Source of the DNA: JAWMQL01 sp033283165
Lineage (GTDB): Bacteria > Pseudomonadota > Gammaproteobacteria > Pseudomonadales > Halieaceae
Reading direction: 5' to 3'
DNA length: 64,000 nucleotides
Assembly (NCBI GenBank): GCA_033283165.1
Contig: JAWMQL010000010.1
Coordinates: forward strand, 1-64,000
This document shows positions 43,708 through 53,605 of this stretch, one piece after another. The notes beneath the pieces were generated by a model. The model ran no database searches and was not told where the DNA came from. It saw nothing but the letters and a program-made list of their open reading frames with translations. A program made the position numbers and the translations under genes. Each line of letters starts with the position of its first letter. The stretch's first letter is position 1.

Positions 43708-43813
43708 GGCAACACTCCGGTTCCAGATCCGCTCATGGTAGCGCGGTTTGCCCGGGAGTTCCCACTCCCGCGGGACTCTGGTTTAATGCGGCTTCAGTTT
43801 TGGGGAGAGATAT

Positions 43814-44881
43814 ATGGCCTGGTTTGTCCTGATAGCACTGTTCTGGCTGCTGTTTACCACCCGTTATCTGGGCGGGGAGAACCTCGGTTACCTCGACAGC
43901 AAGGTGCTGCCCCAGCCCGTCGGTGAGCCCAGTGAGGCCCATCACGGCGTGGTTGCCTCTCTGGCCAACTTTGGCAACGGTGCGGCGCCGGGCACCCGCG
44001 AACGAATACAATCGGTACGCAAGTACCTGGATGCCATCTCCGACGGGCGCGAATTCGACAGTGAGTTCCGGCCGCTGGAGCAGGGCTGGCTGCGCGGCGA
44101 ATGGGTGCTGGGACCCGGCGCCAACCCGCGGCGCCGGATACTCTATATTCACGGCGGCGCATTTTACGCCGGCAGCCCGAAGAGTCACCGCAGCATGACA
44201 GATCGCCTGTCGCGACTGCTGGATGCAGCGGTATTTTCACTGGACTACCGCCTCATGCCCGAGCATCGCCGGCAGGACGGGATAGACGACTGCCGCAATG
44301 CCTATCGCTGGATTCTCGCCAATGGCCCGGAAGGCGCCGAGGAGCTTGATTTCCTGCTGGTTGCCGGCGATTCGGCAGGGGGCAACCTCACACTGTCGAC
44401 CATCGCCTGGGCGCGGGATGAGGGCCTGCGGGCCGCGGACGCGGTGGTCGCCTTCTCGCCATCGACCGATTCCACTCTGGAGTCCCCCAGCTGGCGCAGT
44501 AATCTGGCCAGTGACCCGATGCTGGGTCCGGGGTTTGGCAAGCTGCTGAAGCTGCCGCGCCCGCTGCTGTTGTGGTTGCAGTGGCTGCGGGACCGGATTC
44601 GTCCCCTGGACCCACGGGTCTCGCCCCTGCGCGGTGACCTGTCCGGTCTGCCCCCGGTGCTGGTCCAGGCCAGTGAAGCGGAAATGCTGTTCGATGACGC
44701 CCGTCGCTACGTGGCGCGGGCCGAGGAAGCCGGGTCACCGGCATTACTGCAGACCTGGCCGTACATGGTGCACGTATGGCAGATCTTCAATCCGGAATTA
44801 CCGGAGGCGGAGGAGGCCTTTGCCAATGTTGCGGAATTTGTGGCCAGCGCGGTCGGGGCGGAGGATCCCGCGTGTACGTGA
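43814..44881 (+). CDS. alpha/beta hydrolase, hormone-sensitive-lipase-like esterase
   Basis: 355 residues. One N-terminal membrane segment precedes the HSL fold: HGGA oxyanion motif (113-116) and nucleophile GDSAG with Ser187, then a C-terminal histidine in the YMVHVWQIF segment. It likely hydrolyses short or medium acyl esters. The GTG start of the next gene lies 10 bases inside its 3' end, so the two genes form an operon with the acyltransferase. Confidence 0.92.
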   Translation: MAWFVLIALFWLLFTTRYLGGENLGYLDSKVLPQPVGEPSEAHHGVVASLANFGNGAAPGTRERIQSVRKYLDAISDGREFDSEFRPLEQGWLRGEWVLGPGANPRRRILYIHGGAFYAGSPKSHRSMTDRLSRLLDAAVFSLDYRLMPEHRRQDGIDDCRNAYRWILANGPEGAEELDFLLVAGDSAGGNLTLSTIAWARDEGLRAADAVVAFSPSTDSTLESPSWRSNLASDPMLGPGFGKLLKLPRPLLLWLQWLRDRIRPLDPRVSPLRGDLSGLPPVLVQASEAEMLFDDARRYVARAEEAGSPALLQTWPYMVHVWQIFNPELPEAEEAFANVAEFVASAVGAEDPACT

Positions 44882-45615
44882 TTCGCTCAGCGCTGGTCTT
44901 CATCTGGCTGGTGGTGATATTGATACCCTTTGCTTTTGGCCTGATTATCTGCTCCTTTTTCACCCGCAGCCAGAAGTTGTGGTGGTGGTTTGTCGTGCCC
45001 TATCTCCGCTGCGTGATGGGCGCGGTGCGTTATGTGGGAGGTATAGAACCGCGAATTCACGGCCTGGAACACCTGCCGGGCCGCGACGATATGCGTCGGG
45101 TGGTCCTGTGCCCCAAACACCAGTCGACCTGGGAGACCTTTTTTTTTCCGAGCATGACACCCCATCCCCTGGCCTACGTTTTCAAGAAAGAACTGCTGCG
45201 CATCCCCATTTTTGGCTGGGCGATAGGCCGGACGGGCATGATTCACATCGATCGCAGCAAGCGCACTGAAGCCTGGTCCAAGGTGGCGGTGCAGGGACTG
45301 GCGGTCATGGATGAGGGCCGGTGGGTCATCATGTTTCCCGAGGGAACCCGCACCGAACGAGGCAGCAAGGGCATCTACAAGACCGGCGCCACGCGCCTGG
45401 CGGTCGCCACCGGGGCTTATGTCATACCGATCGCGGTGACCTCCGGCCGCTGCTGGCCCCGGCGCTCGTTCTGGTTCCGGCCCGGGACAGTCGATGTCTC
45501 GATCGGCGAGCCGGTGCCGGCGGACGGTCGCTCCCCGGATGAATTGATGGAACAGGTCGAACACTGGATCGAAGGGGAAATGCGACGCCTCGACCCGGAG
45601 GCCTATCGGAAATAA
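44872..45615 (+). CDS. PlsC-type 1-acyl-sn-glycerol-3-phosphate acyltransferase
   Basis: 247 residues from a GTG (44872) with GGAGGA upstream. An N-terminal membrane helix precedes the acyltransferase motif KHQSTWET, an HX4E form, and FPEGTRTERG. It transfers an acyl chain to lysophosphatidate or a related lipid at the inner membrane. Overlap with the esterase gene suggests coupled lipid remodelling. Confidence 0.92.
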   Translation: MYVIRSALVFIWLVVILIPFAFGLIICSFFTRSQKLWWWFVVPYLRCVMGAVRYVGGIEPRIHGLEHLPGRDDMRRVVLCPKHQSTWETFFFPSMTPHPLAYVFKKELLRIPIFGWAIGRTGMIHIDRSKRTEAWSKVAVQGLAVMDEGRWVIMFPEGTRTERGSKGIYKTGATRLAVATGAYVIPIAVTSGRCWPRRSFWFRPGTVDVSIGEPVPADGRSPDELMEQVEHWIEGEMRRLDPEAYRK

Positions 45616-45636
45616 CAGGCTGGCGGGCGCCCTCTT

Positions 45637-47250
45637 TCAGCGGGGAAGATCAGGTGACCGGTCCAGTACCGGGGACAGGGTCTCCAGCAAGGGGCCCAGG
45701 TGCCGGCGGAAGTTTTGCCAGCGATCCACCGATTTCGAGTGAACCGGTTGACGCGCCTGCCAGATGCTGGCGGTGTGAATCGCGCCCTGGTTCTGGGCGC
45801 TGTCCAGCTGTTCCATGCGCAGGGGCACGCCCAACTGCTCGCTGAGCCAGGTTGCGGTCCCCTCCGTGTCCTGCACCATGCGCTCATATTCCAATTCGAT
45901 GATCTGCTCGCCGAACAGTTCGCGCCAGTACGCCATTAGCTTCCGGTACCAGAGGTAGTGTTCTCCCAGGCGCTGCAGGTCGAGGGCGTAGTTGTGGCGA
46001 TGGCCGAAATCCTGCTCGTAGATCGAGAAGCAGGTGGCGACCGGGTGCCGGCTCAGGTGAATGATGCGGGCCCGGGGCAAAATCGCCCGGATGAAGCCCA
46101 GGTGACCATAGTTGTCGGGCATCTTGTCAACGAAGTAGCGCTGGCCAGCGATACGCTGGCGAGCGCGCTTGAGGTACTCTTCGCCCAGTTGCGGCCACAG
46201 GGCTGGAGGCACCTTCGCCAGGGCCCGGGTATCGTACTGGTTGCTGCCGAACCGGGCGCAGATTTCCTGTCGGATACGGCTGATGGCGTTGAGCTCGCCG
46301 GCTGCGGCGATGTCACTATTGGTTGCCAGGATACGCTCCAGCAGGGTGGTACCGGAGCGCGGCAGGCCCACGACGAAGATCGGGTCGTCGGCCTGGCAGG
46401 CGATAGCGCTGCGGTTGTCGATGAATTCCCGGGTAAAAAAGTGCAGGTGCACGTCGTCATTGTATTCACGGTCCGACGTGGCGGTTGCCGGGTTGGCGCG
46501 CAAATAGGCCCGCTTGGACTGGTCCAGGTGGCGGAAGGCTGCATCGTAGTGGCCACAATCACTCTCGAGCTTGTACAGGGCCCGGTGGGCGGCCGACTCT
46601 TCGCGGTCATCGCCCCGGATACCTTCCCGCAGCTGCCCGTCGTCTGCCAGCAGAGAGCGAATCAGGGCGGCATCCGGGTGGTCTTCGCTCAGCCGGGTGC
46701 ACAAAGCCAGTTGCCTGTAGTTGTCGGCGCTGTCCGGCAGGTCGCGGATCAATGCCCGCAATAACTGGGCGGCCTGATCGAACCGGCCCACGCTCAGGAG
46801 CCATTCGAGCCGGGCTCTGCGGATGCGGTTCCGGTCGAACTTCAGTTGCTCCAGGTGGCGGAAGTGCCTGTCGGCATCGTCCTCGCGCCCCTGGGCCAGC
46901 GCGATCTCGGCCTGCAGCAGGATCGAGTCGGTCAGTTTCGGGTTCAGGCGCAGGGCTCTGCCGGCGTGGTGGTTGGCCTTTTCGTAGTCTTGCAATATGA
47001 AGTGGGCCCGGGCCAGGTCGGCGTGGGCCAGGCTGTCGCGAGGTGCCAGCGCCAGCAGCTTCTGGAAAATGATCACCGCCTGTTCATTCAGGCTCATGGA
47101 CAGCGCGATCTCACCGTAGAGTCGAACGGCCGCTATGTCACCGGGGGCCTGTTGCAGGTACTGCTTGCACAGCCTGCTGGCCTCGGCCAGCTTGCCGGAT
47201 GTCGCCAGGGCCCGGGCCCGGATAACCTGGGGGTGATCTGTCATGGTCAT
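45637..47250 (-). CDS. TPR-containing sulfotransferase-like protein
   Basis: About 537 residues from the ATG at 47250; another ATG lies at 47244. The N-terminal ~230 residues are tetratricopeptide-like helices. The C-terminal half is a sulfotransferase fold: PIFVVGLPRSGTTLLERIL is the 5'-phosphosulfate loop and RHPVATCFSIYEQDFG is the 3'-phosphate part. These TPR fusions transfer sulfate from PAPS to carbohydrates or proteins, targets unknown. Convergent with plsC, divergent from pyrophosphatase. Confidence 0.9.
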   Translation of the reverse strand: MTMTDHPQVIRARALATSGKLAEASRLCKQYLQQAPGDIAAVRLYGEIALSMSLNEQAVIIFQKLLALAPRDSLAHADLARAHFILQDYEKANHHAGRALRLNPKLTDSILLQAEIALAQGREDDADRHFRHLEQLKFDRNRIRRARLEWLLSVGRFDQAAQLLRALIRDLPDSADNYRQLALCTRLSEDHPDAALIRSLLADDGQLREGIRGDDREESAAHRALYKLESDCGHYDAAFRHLDQSKRAYLRANPATATSDREYNDDVHLHFFTREFIDNRSAIACQADDPIFVVGLPRSGTTLLERILATNSDIAAAGELNAISRIRQEICARFGSNQYDTRALAKVPPALWPQLGEEYLKRARQRIAGQRYFVDKMPDNYGHLGFIRAILPRARIIHLSRHPVATCFSIYEQDFGHRHNYALDLQRLGEHYLWYRKLMAYWRELFGEQIIELEYERMVQDTEGTATWLSEQLGVPLRMEQLDSAQNQGAIHTASIWQARQPVHSKSVDRWQNFRRHLGPLLETLSPVLDRSPDLPR

Positions 47251-47400
47251 TTGTCGCGTTTCGGGAAGCGGCATATTCTGCCCGTGGCCCGTTTCTGTGT
47301 ACAGGACCACGCGGTTTCCCGGTGGATTCCGGGCCCGTGCTTGGTCGCGGCCCGCTACTGGTCTACAGTACACCTAAGCGCAGACAGGGAGGAACGGGTC

Positions 47401-48051
47401 ATGTACAGCAACCGCGATTTCAACCGCTGGCGACGCCACCCCTGGCACGGACTGAAGGCCCGGCCAGAGGGGGCTCCGGAGGATATCGTCAAGGTATACG
47501 TCGAGATGACGCCGGCGGACGTGGTCAAGTACGAAGTCGACAAGGCCTCCGGCTTCCTCATGGTTGACCGGCCCCAGCGCACCACCTCCAGCCCGCCGGC
47601 CCTGTACGGGTTCATCCCCCAGACCTACTGCGGCGAGGAAGTGGCGAAGCGCTGCGCTCACGCCGACGTGGCGGATGGCGACCCGCTGGATATCTGTGTC
47701 TATTCCGAACGGCATATCACCCGGGCCGACATCCTGCTCAATGCGCGGGTGGTCGGCGGTATCCAGATGATCGACGGTGGCGAGGCGGACGACAAGATCG
47801 TCGCTGTACTGGAAGGTGACAATATCTGGGGCGATGTGCAGGACATTACCGACCTGCCGGCGATCAAGACTGAACGCCTGCAGCACTATTTCAGCACCTA
47901 CAAGCTCGTGCCCGGCAAGGAGGTCGATATCAAGGTCGACTATGTCTATGGTCGGGAGGAGGCCCTGAAAGTCATAGCCGCGGCGATGCTGGACTACCAG
48001 AACAGCTTCGGACACCTGCACGGCGGTGGCGACAACCCGCACGAATCTTGA
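47401..48051 (+). CDS. inorganic pyrophosphatase, family I type
   Basis: 216 residues from the ATG at 47401, with GGGAGGA upstream. DGDPLDICVYSE carries the metal-binding Asp triad of soluble type I pyrophosphatases; YGFIPQTYCGEEV and DIKVDYVYGREEAL follow. It hydrolyses PPi in the cytoplasm. Slightly longer than E. coli Ppa and more like the bacterial-eukaryotic hybrid subgroup. It is the first gene of a plus-strand run of WS/DGAT and korAB. Confidence 0.93.
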   Translation: MYSNRDFNRWRRHPWHGLKARPEGAPEDIVKVYVEMTPADVVKYEVDKASGFLMVDRPQRTTSSPPALYGFIPQTYCGEEVAKRCAHADVADGDPLDICVYSERHITRADILLNARVVGGIQMIDGGEADDKIVAVLEGDNIWGDVQDITDLPAIKTERLQHYFSTYKLVPGKEVDIKVDYVYGREEALKVIAAAMLDYQNSFGHLHGGGDNPHES

Positions 48052-48089
48052 TCCAGTCGGTGTATTCGACCGCCCGGCTGTTCTAGCCT

Positions 48090-49481
48090 GTGGACGTGGA
48101 GAAACTTAACTTTCAGGACAGCGCTTTCCTGCGGCTGGATTCCCCCCGTCGACCCTATCACGTGGCGGGCCTGATGCTGTTTCGCAAGCCGGCAGGAGCG
48201 CCTCCGAGCTACATGCGTACCCTTGCGCGGCACTGCGGCCGGCTGAATGAGATCTGGCCCATCTTCAACAAACAGCTGTCAAATCCGGATGACGTGCGCG
48301 GTGCGGGCTGGGTTACGTGCGGGGACTACGAACCGCGACGGCACGTATTCCACTATGCCCTGCCCGCGCCCGGTTCACTGCAACAGCTGCTGGACCTGGT
48401 GTCGGCAGCCCACGAGCGTCCCCTGGACCGCTGCCGTCCCCTGTGGGAGATCCACCTGATCGAGGGCCTTGGTCCCGATCGTTACGCACTGTACTGCAAG
48501 GTTCATCACGCCCTGGTGGACGGTGTCGGTGCCCTGCGGATGATCGACGCCCTGTTCAGTACCTCGCCGGATGCCCGGATCGATTTCCGCCGGGCGCGGC
48601 CCCTGGCCGAGGCTGAACACCGGCGCCAGGATCTGTTGCGCGAGATGCAGGATATGACGCGCGAACTGCGTAAGCAGTATGCTGCGGTACCGCAGTTATC
48701 GGGTCTGCTGGCGCAGATGGGACTGAATACGCTGCGCGGAAAACGCGAGACCATGCAGTTACCCTTCACCGCGCCCCGTACCCTGTTCAACCAGGAGCTG
48801 GATTCCAGCCGCCGCGCCGTGATCTGTGACCTGTCGCTGGCAGCGGTGCGCAGAATCAGTCGCAGGATGGACTGTTCGATCAATGACGTGCTGCTGGCCG
48901 TTTGCGGCGGGGCCTTGCGGCAGTATCTCTCTGGCCTGGGAAAACTGCCCCGCAAATCCCTGCTGGCGGGGCTCCCGGTGTCACTGAAGCAGGGCCAGGC
49001 GGATGAGGGCAACCGGCTGAGTTTTATTCTGTGTCCATTTTTTACCGATGAGCCCGACCCCCTGCGCCGCCTGCAGCGGGTCGCCCGGACGACGCGCAAG
49101 GCCAAGTCGGAGCTCGCGAAATTGTCCAGTACCGCGTCCCAGGACCTGGCCAATATGATGTTGATGCCCACCATCATCCTGACCCTCAGTGGCAACGCCA
49201 CCCGGTTCAATCCGGTGATAAACGCAATTTTCTCCAATGTGCCGGGTTCCCGCGACACGCTGTACCTGGACGGCTCGGAGCTGGAGTCGTTGTACCCGCT
49301 GTCGGTTGTCACCGACGGCATGGCCGTCAACCTGACCGTGGTCAGCTATGTCAACAAGCTCTGTTTTGCCATCACTGCCTGCCCCACCGGCCTGCCCGGG
49401 GTGGAACGTCTGGCCATCCTGCTCAAGCAGAGTTACCGCGACCTGAACCGGGCAGTGCAACATCAAGGAGAATCGAAGTGA
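48090..49481 (+). CDS. second WS/DGAT acyltransferase
   Basis: 463 residues from a GTG at 48090 (a second GTG lies at 48096). Catalytic motif HHALVDG is at 139-145. NDVLLAVCGGALRQYL, then SNVPGS and the SVVTDGMAVNLTVVSY stretch complete the family. Paralogous to the gene at 3849, but without the basic tail. It overlaps korA by GTGA. Metabolic link: PPase pulls acyl-CoA formation, WS/DGAT consumes acyl-CoA. Confidence 0.95.
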   Translation: MDVEKLNFQDSAFLRLDSPRRPYHVAGLMLFRKPAGAPPSYMRTLARHCGRLNEIWPIFNKQLSNPDDVRGAGWVTCGDYEPRRHVFHYALPAPGSLQQLLDLVSAAHERPLDRCRPLWEIHLIEGLGPDRYALYCKVHHALVDGVGALRMIDALFSTSPDARIDFRRARPLAEAEHRRQDLLREMQDMTRELRKQYAAVPQLSGLLAQMGLNTLRGKRETMQLPFTAPRTLFNQELDSSRRAVICDLSLAAVRRISRRMDCSINDVLLAVCGGALRQYLSGLGKLPRKSLLAGLPVSLKQGQADEGNRLSFILCPFFTDEPDPLRRLQRVARTTRKAKSELAKLSSTASQDLANMMLMPTIILTLSGNATRFNPVINAIFSNVPGSRDTLYLDGSELESLYPLSVVTDGMAVNLTVVSYVNKLCFAITACPTGLPGVERLAILLKQSYRDLNRAVQHQGESK

Positions 49482-51193
49482 GCGAGGCAGCCAGGGAACT
49501 GTCGGTCGCGGTAACCGGGGCCGGTGGTGCAGGGGTTATATCCTGTGGTGAACTGCTGCTGCAGGCGTGGGCCCGCTGCGGCGGACGAGGTCTCCTGCGC
49601 AAGGCCTTTGGTCCGCAGATCCGCGGCGGGGAGTCCGCCGCACTGTTGAAACTCACCCCGACCGAACGCTATACCGCAGCGGGTCGCTACGATCTGCTGG
49701 TGGCACTCGACTGGGTTAATTTTTCCCGGTTCCAGGATGAGATCCGGGTCGACCCGGGCACCCTGGTCATCTGTGACAAGGAGCAGGACCTGCCGGATGC
49801 CATCGCCGGCCTGGGTGCGCAGGTCATCGGCCTGCCATTACAGGAACTGGCCAGCGCAACCCACCCGGAGGGCAGGGTCAATATGCTGGTGACCGGTTTG
49901 CTGGGCTCCCTGCTGGAGATACCGTCGGCGTTGCTGGTTGAACTGGCGGCGGAGAAACTGGCTGGCAAGCCCGCGGCCTACAGGGAAGCCGCGGCGGCCT
50001 GTATTGAACAGGGCGCGGGGCAGGCTGTGGATTGCACGCTGGCATTGCCACCACGCAAAGGCGGCGCCACCTGGTACCTGACCGGCAACCAGGCGGCGGC
50101 ATTCAGTGCCCTGGAGGCAGGCATCCGCTTCGTGGCCGCCTATCCCATTACCCCGGCCTCTGATGTGCTGGAATGGCTGGCCGGTGGGCTGGAGCAGGTT
50201 GGGGGTGAATTGCTGCAGGCCGAGGATGAACTGGCGGCCATCAATATGGTGATCGGCGCAGCCTATGGCGGCGTCCCCGCAATGACCGCCACCTCCGGGC
50301 CGGGACTGGCCCTGATGACCGAGAGTATCGGCCTGGCGGTCGCCAGCGAAACTCCCCTGTGCATTCTCGACGTCATGCGCGGCGGCCCGTCCACCGGAAT
50401 ACCCACCAAGTCGGAGCAGGGCGACCTCAATATCGCCCTCTATGGCCTGCACGGTGACGCCCCACACCTGGTGCTTGCACCCCTGGATATCGCCGATTGT
50501 GTTTTTACCGTCGCCTGGTCGATACGGCTGGCGCAGGGATTACAGGTACCGGCACTGGTGTTGTCCGACCAGTTCATCGGCCAGTCCAGTGCGGTGGTGA
50601 GTGAACCGCGGCGCTGTGACTGGCCGGTGCTGGATTCCCGACCTCCAGCCGCGGAACTGGATTACCTGCGGTATCGCCTTGGCGGGACGGGTGTGTCTCC
50701 CGCCGCCGTGCCCGGCGATCCAGGCCAGCGTTTCACCGCCGACGGGCTGGAACACAATGAACGCGGCACGCCTTCGGCGAGTCAGTCCGACCATTCACAG
50801 CAGTTGGACAAGCGACGCGACAAGCTGCTCTCACTGGAGTACGGGCCAGACTGGGGGCGGGTGGTGGGGCAGGGTGCCCTGGGCCTGGTCTGTTTCGGGT
50901 CGGCCGCGGCCGCGGCAGAGGAAGCCGCGGAGTTGCTGCAGGTGCAGGGCGTCGAAACCCGGACGGTGGCCTTGCGCCTGCTGGCGCCGCTGCCCGCCGC
51001 CGGGTTGATTGCGGCCCTGGAGGGCTGCTCGCACCTGCTGGTGGTGGAGCAGAATCACGGCGCCCAGTTGTACCACTATCTGCGCTCCGAATTGGCCCTG
51101 TTCGGATCGGCTGCCAGCTTTGCCCGGCCCGGCCCCGTGCCCCTGGCCGGGCACGATATTGCCCGCTATGTACTGGAGGAATTACAGCCGTGA
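49478..51193 (+). CDS. korA: 2-oxoacid:acceptor oxidoreductase, fused gamma-alpha subunit
   Basis: 571 residues. The N-terminal gamma domain (VTGAGGAGVISCGELLLQAWARCG, with GPQIRGGES) is fused to the alpha/pyrimidine-binding domain (ITPASDVLEWLA, then LVVEQNHGAQLYHYLRSEL). Paired with korB, it oxidises a 2-oxo acid (probably 2-oxoglutarate) to acyl-CoA with ferredoxin. GTG start with AAGGAG in the end of the WS/DGAT gene. Its fused form resembles the aerobic Kor of actinobacteria and marine gammaproteobacteria rather than the multi-subunit anaerobic type. Confidence 0.92.
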   Translation: MSEAARELSVAVTGAGGAGVISCGELLLQAWARCGGRGLLRKAFGPQIRGGESAALLKLTPTERYTAAGRYDLLVALDWVNFSRFQDEIRVDPGTLVICDKEQDLPDAIAGLGAQVIGLPLQELASATHPEGRVNMLVTGLLGSLLEIPSALLVELAAEKLAGKPAAYREAAAACIEQGAGQAVDCTLALPPRKGGATWYLTGNQAAAFSALEAGIRFVAAYPITPASDVLEWLAGGLEQVGGELLQAEDELAAINMVIGAAYGGVPAMTATSGPGLALMTESIGLAVASETPLCILDVMRGGPSTGIPTKSEQGDLNIALYGLHGDAPHLVLAPLDIADCVFTVAWSIRLAQGLQVPALVLSDQFIGQSSAVVSEPRRCDWPVLDSRPPAAELDYLRYRLGGTGVSPAAVPGDPGQRFTADGLEHNERGTPSASQSDHSQQLDKRRDKLLSLEYGPDWGRVVGQGALGLVCFGSAAAAAEEAAELLQVQGVETRTVALRLLAPLPAAGLIAALEGCSHLLVVEQNHGAQLYHYLRSELALFGSAASFARPGPVPLAGHDIARYVLEELQP

Positions 51194-52038
51194 ACGAAGC
51201 CATCAAACTGCGCGCCAAGGATTACAAGTCGGCGGTGAAACCGATCTGGTGTCCCGGCTGCGGTCACTTCTCGGTATTGAACGCCCTGACCAAGGCGCTG
51301 GCAGCGCTGGCGATCGAGCGGGATGACACGGTGCTGGTATCCGGTATCGGCTGCTCCTCGCGCCTGCCGGCCTACGTCGACAGCTACGGGTTCCACGGCG
51401 TGCACGGCAGGGGCCTGGCCATCGCCCAGGGCCTCAAGGTGGCCCGCCCCGACCTCACGGTACTGGCCCTGGGGGGCGACGGCGACGGGTTTTCCATCGG
51501 GGGCAACCATTTTTTACACGCCTGTCGTCGCAACGTGGACATGACCTATATAGCCATGGATAACGAGGTCTACGGCATGACCAAGGGACAGGCCTCCCCG
51601 ACCACGCCCATCGACTGGAGTAACAGCAAACTGACGCCCCACGGGCCCGGGGTAAGGCCGTTCAAGCCGGCGGCCGTCGCGCTGGCCTGTGGTGCCCCCT
51701 GGATAGCCCGCGGCTACTCCGGCAATCCCAACCAGATTGCGCGGTTGCTGGCTGAGGCCATTCAGTACCCGGGATTCAGTTTCCTCCACGTCCTGACCCA
51801 GTGTATTACTTTCTGCCCGGAGCAGACCGACTGGAAGGCGATTGTGCATGAGCGCGAGGAGCCGGCACTGCAGGACGAGGATGCGGCGGCCGGGCTGTTT
51901 TTTCACGAGGACGGTTTCGAGACCGGCCTGTTGTACCAGCAGGCGCGCTCCGTCTGGCCACCAGAGCGCGGCCCGGTGGCAGACGAGTCTGCCGCGATCA
52001 CTGCGCTGGCGGACCGCTTCCGGGTAGCACCGTGCTGA
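51190..52038 (+). CDS. korB: 2-oxoacid:acceptor oxidoreductase beta subunit
   Basis: 282 residues. The thiamine-diphosphate site is GDGDGFSIGGNHFLHACRRN, with IAMDNEVYGMTKGQASPTTP. The WCPGCG motif near residue 20 begins the cluster ligands. The start GTGA overlaps korA. It forms the catalytic core with korA and transfers electrons to a ferredoxin; no ferredoxin gene is adjacent. Confidence 0.93.
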   Translation: MNEAIKLRAKDYKSAVKPIWCPGCGHFSVLNALTKALAALAIERDDTVLVSGIGCSSRLPAYVDSYGFHGVHGRGLAIAQGLKVARPDLTVLALGGDGDGFSIGGNHFLHACRRNVDMTYIAMDNEVYGMTKGQASPTTPIDWSNSKLTPHGPGVRPFKPAAVALACGAPWIARGYSGNPNQIARLLAEAIQYPGFSFLHVLTQCITFCPEQTDWKAIVHEREEPALQDEDAAAGLFFHEDGFETGLLYQQARSVWPPERGPVADESAAITALADRFRVAPC

Positions 52039-52541
52039 GTGCGGAACTGGCGAGATTCCTGGTCCACTCGGTGGAACTGGAGAGCGAGGCGCGGGAGCGT
52101 TACCTGGAGCTGGCGGAGTCCATGGCGGCACATCACAACGACCCGGTGGCTGAATTTTTTCAGCGCATGGCTGGCGAGGCCAGCCTGCACCTGGAGGAGG
52201 TCGAGCAGCTGACAGGCAGCGACAGCCTGCCTCAACTCGCGGCCTGGGAGTTCGATTGGCCGGACGCCGAGGCGCCGGAAAGTACCGCCTATGAGGCCCT
52301 GCATTACCGTATGAGCCTGCAACAGGCGGTGCGACTGGCGCTGGCCAGTGAACGTCGCGCCGAGCGCTACTACCGGCGGGTGGCTGACAGCTCCAGCGAG
52401 CCGGAGACCGTCCAGGTGGCCCGGCAATTCGCCGAGGAGGAAGCACAGCACGCTGCCCAGCTGGAGAAAATTCTGCAGGAACTTGGTCCGGAGCCGGACC
52501 ACCTGCGGCTGGAGGACGATGCACCCCACATGCCGGAATAG
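52032..52541 (+). CDS. ferritin-like/rubrerythrin-type four-helix protein
   Basis: 169 residues from a GTG that overlaps the korB stop. Helices carry di-iron ligand patterns: ELESEARERYLELAE, EASLHLEEVE, then SERRAERYYRRVAD and EEEAQHAAQLEKIL with ExxH. The usual C-terminal rubredoxin domain is absent. It may be a peroxidase or an iron store that protects the oxygen-sensitive cluster of KorAB (inference from operon position). Confidence 0.85.
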   Translation: MLSAELARFLVHSVELESEARERYLELAESMAAHHNDPVAEFFQRMAGEASLHLEEVEQLTGSDSLPQLAAWEFDWPDAEAPESTAYEALHYRMSLQQAVRLALASERRAERYYRRVADSSSEPETVQVARQFAEEEAQHAAQLEKILQELGPEPDHLRLEDDAPHMPE

Positions 52542-52594
52542 GGTAAAACGGGTATAATCTGCGCAACACAACTCCTGATCGGCTTCCTGACGGC

Positions 52595-53581
52595 ATGCAA
52601 GATCCGAAAATCATCCCCAGCCTGGATGTGTCCAGTGGCGCGAAGTTCGTCAATGAACGCGGCATCAAAGCGATCAAGGACGGTATCAAGGCCAGCAGTT
52701 CGCCCGCGGCGCGCCTGGGCAAGCCGGACTGGCTGCGCATCCGGGTGCGCGGCAGCGAGGCCTATCAGCAGGTCAAGGACATTGTCCACGAACACCGCCT
52801 GGCCACAGTCTGTGAGGAGGCCAAGTGCCCCAACCTGAGCGAGTGCTGGAGTTCGGGCACCGCCACCATCATGTTGATGGGCGACGTCTGTACCCGTGCC
52901 TGTCGGTTCTGTGCGGTAAATACCGGCAATCCCCGGGGCTGGCTGGATCCGGAAGAACCCGACAATGCCGCCCGCTCGGTGCAGCTGATGGGGCTCAGGT
53001 ACCTGGTGCTGACTTCAGTCAACCGCGACGACCTGCCCGACGGCGGCGCCGGTCATTACGCGGCCTGTGTGCGCCGGGTCAAGGAGGTCAATCCCGATAC
53101 CGCCGTGGAGGCGCTGACGCCGGACTTTCTCGGCGCGCTGGCCGATGTGGAGACGGTGGTCGATTCCGGTATCGAGGTCTTTGCCCAGAACGTGGAAACC
53201 GTCAGGCGGCTCACCCACCCGGTGCGCGATCCCCGTGCCGGTTACGAACAGACCCTCGCGGTGCTGGCCCACGCCAAGGCCCATCGCCCCGACGTGCTGA
53301 CCAAGACCAGCCTGATGCTCGGGCTGGGTGAAAGCGACCAGGAGATCCTCGCCTGCATGGACGACCTGCGCGCGGCCGGGGTGGATGTCCTGACCCTGGG
53401 CCAGTACCTGCAGCCCACCGCCAATCACTACCCCATCGATCGCTACGTCCACCCGGACGAATTCGAGCAATACCGCCAGTGGGGCCTGGAGAAGGGTTTC
53501 GTGGAGGTGGTGTCCGGCGTATTCGTGCGCTCCAGCTATCGCGCGGAACAGGTGCTGCAGAAAAACAATGTTGGCCTGTAG
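52595..53581 (+). CDS. lipA: lipoyl synthase LipA
   Basis: 328 residues. It has the auxiliary cluster cysteines in CEEAKCPNLSEC (Cys73, 78, 84) and the radical-SAM motif CTRACRFC (Cys99, 103, 106), and ends in the conserved RSSY region. It inserts sulfur into octanoyl chains bound to E2 or H proteins. A stand-alone start 53 bases after the ferritin-like gene; lipB is not in the window. Confidence 0.96.
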   Translation: MQDPKIIPSLDVSSGAKFVNERGIKAIKDGIKASSSPAARLGKPDWLRIRVRGSEAYQQVKDIVHEHRLATVCEEAKCPNLSECWSSGTATIMLMGDVCTRACRFCAVNTGNPRGWLDPEEPDNAARSVQLMGLRYLVLTSVNRDDLPDGGAGHYAACVRRVKEVNPDTAVEALTPDFLGALADVETVVDSGIEVFAQNVETVRRLTHPVRDPRAGYEQTLAVLAHAKAHRPDVLTKTSLMLGLGESDQEILACMDDLRAAGVDVLTLGQYLQPTANHYPIDRYVHPDEFEQYRQWGLEKGFVEVVSGVFVRSSYRAEQVLQKNNVGL

Positions 53582-53605
53582 TTCCCGTCCCGCCCCCGAG
53601 CTTTT

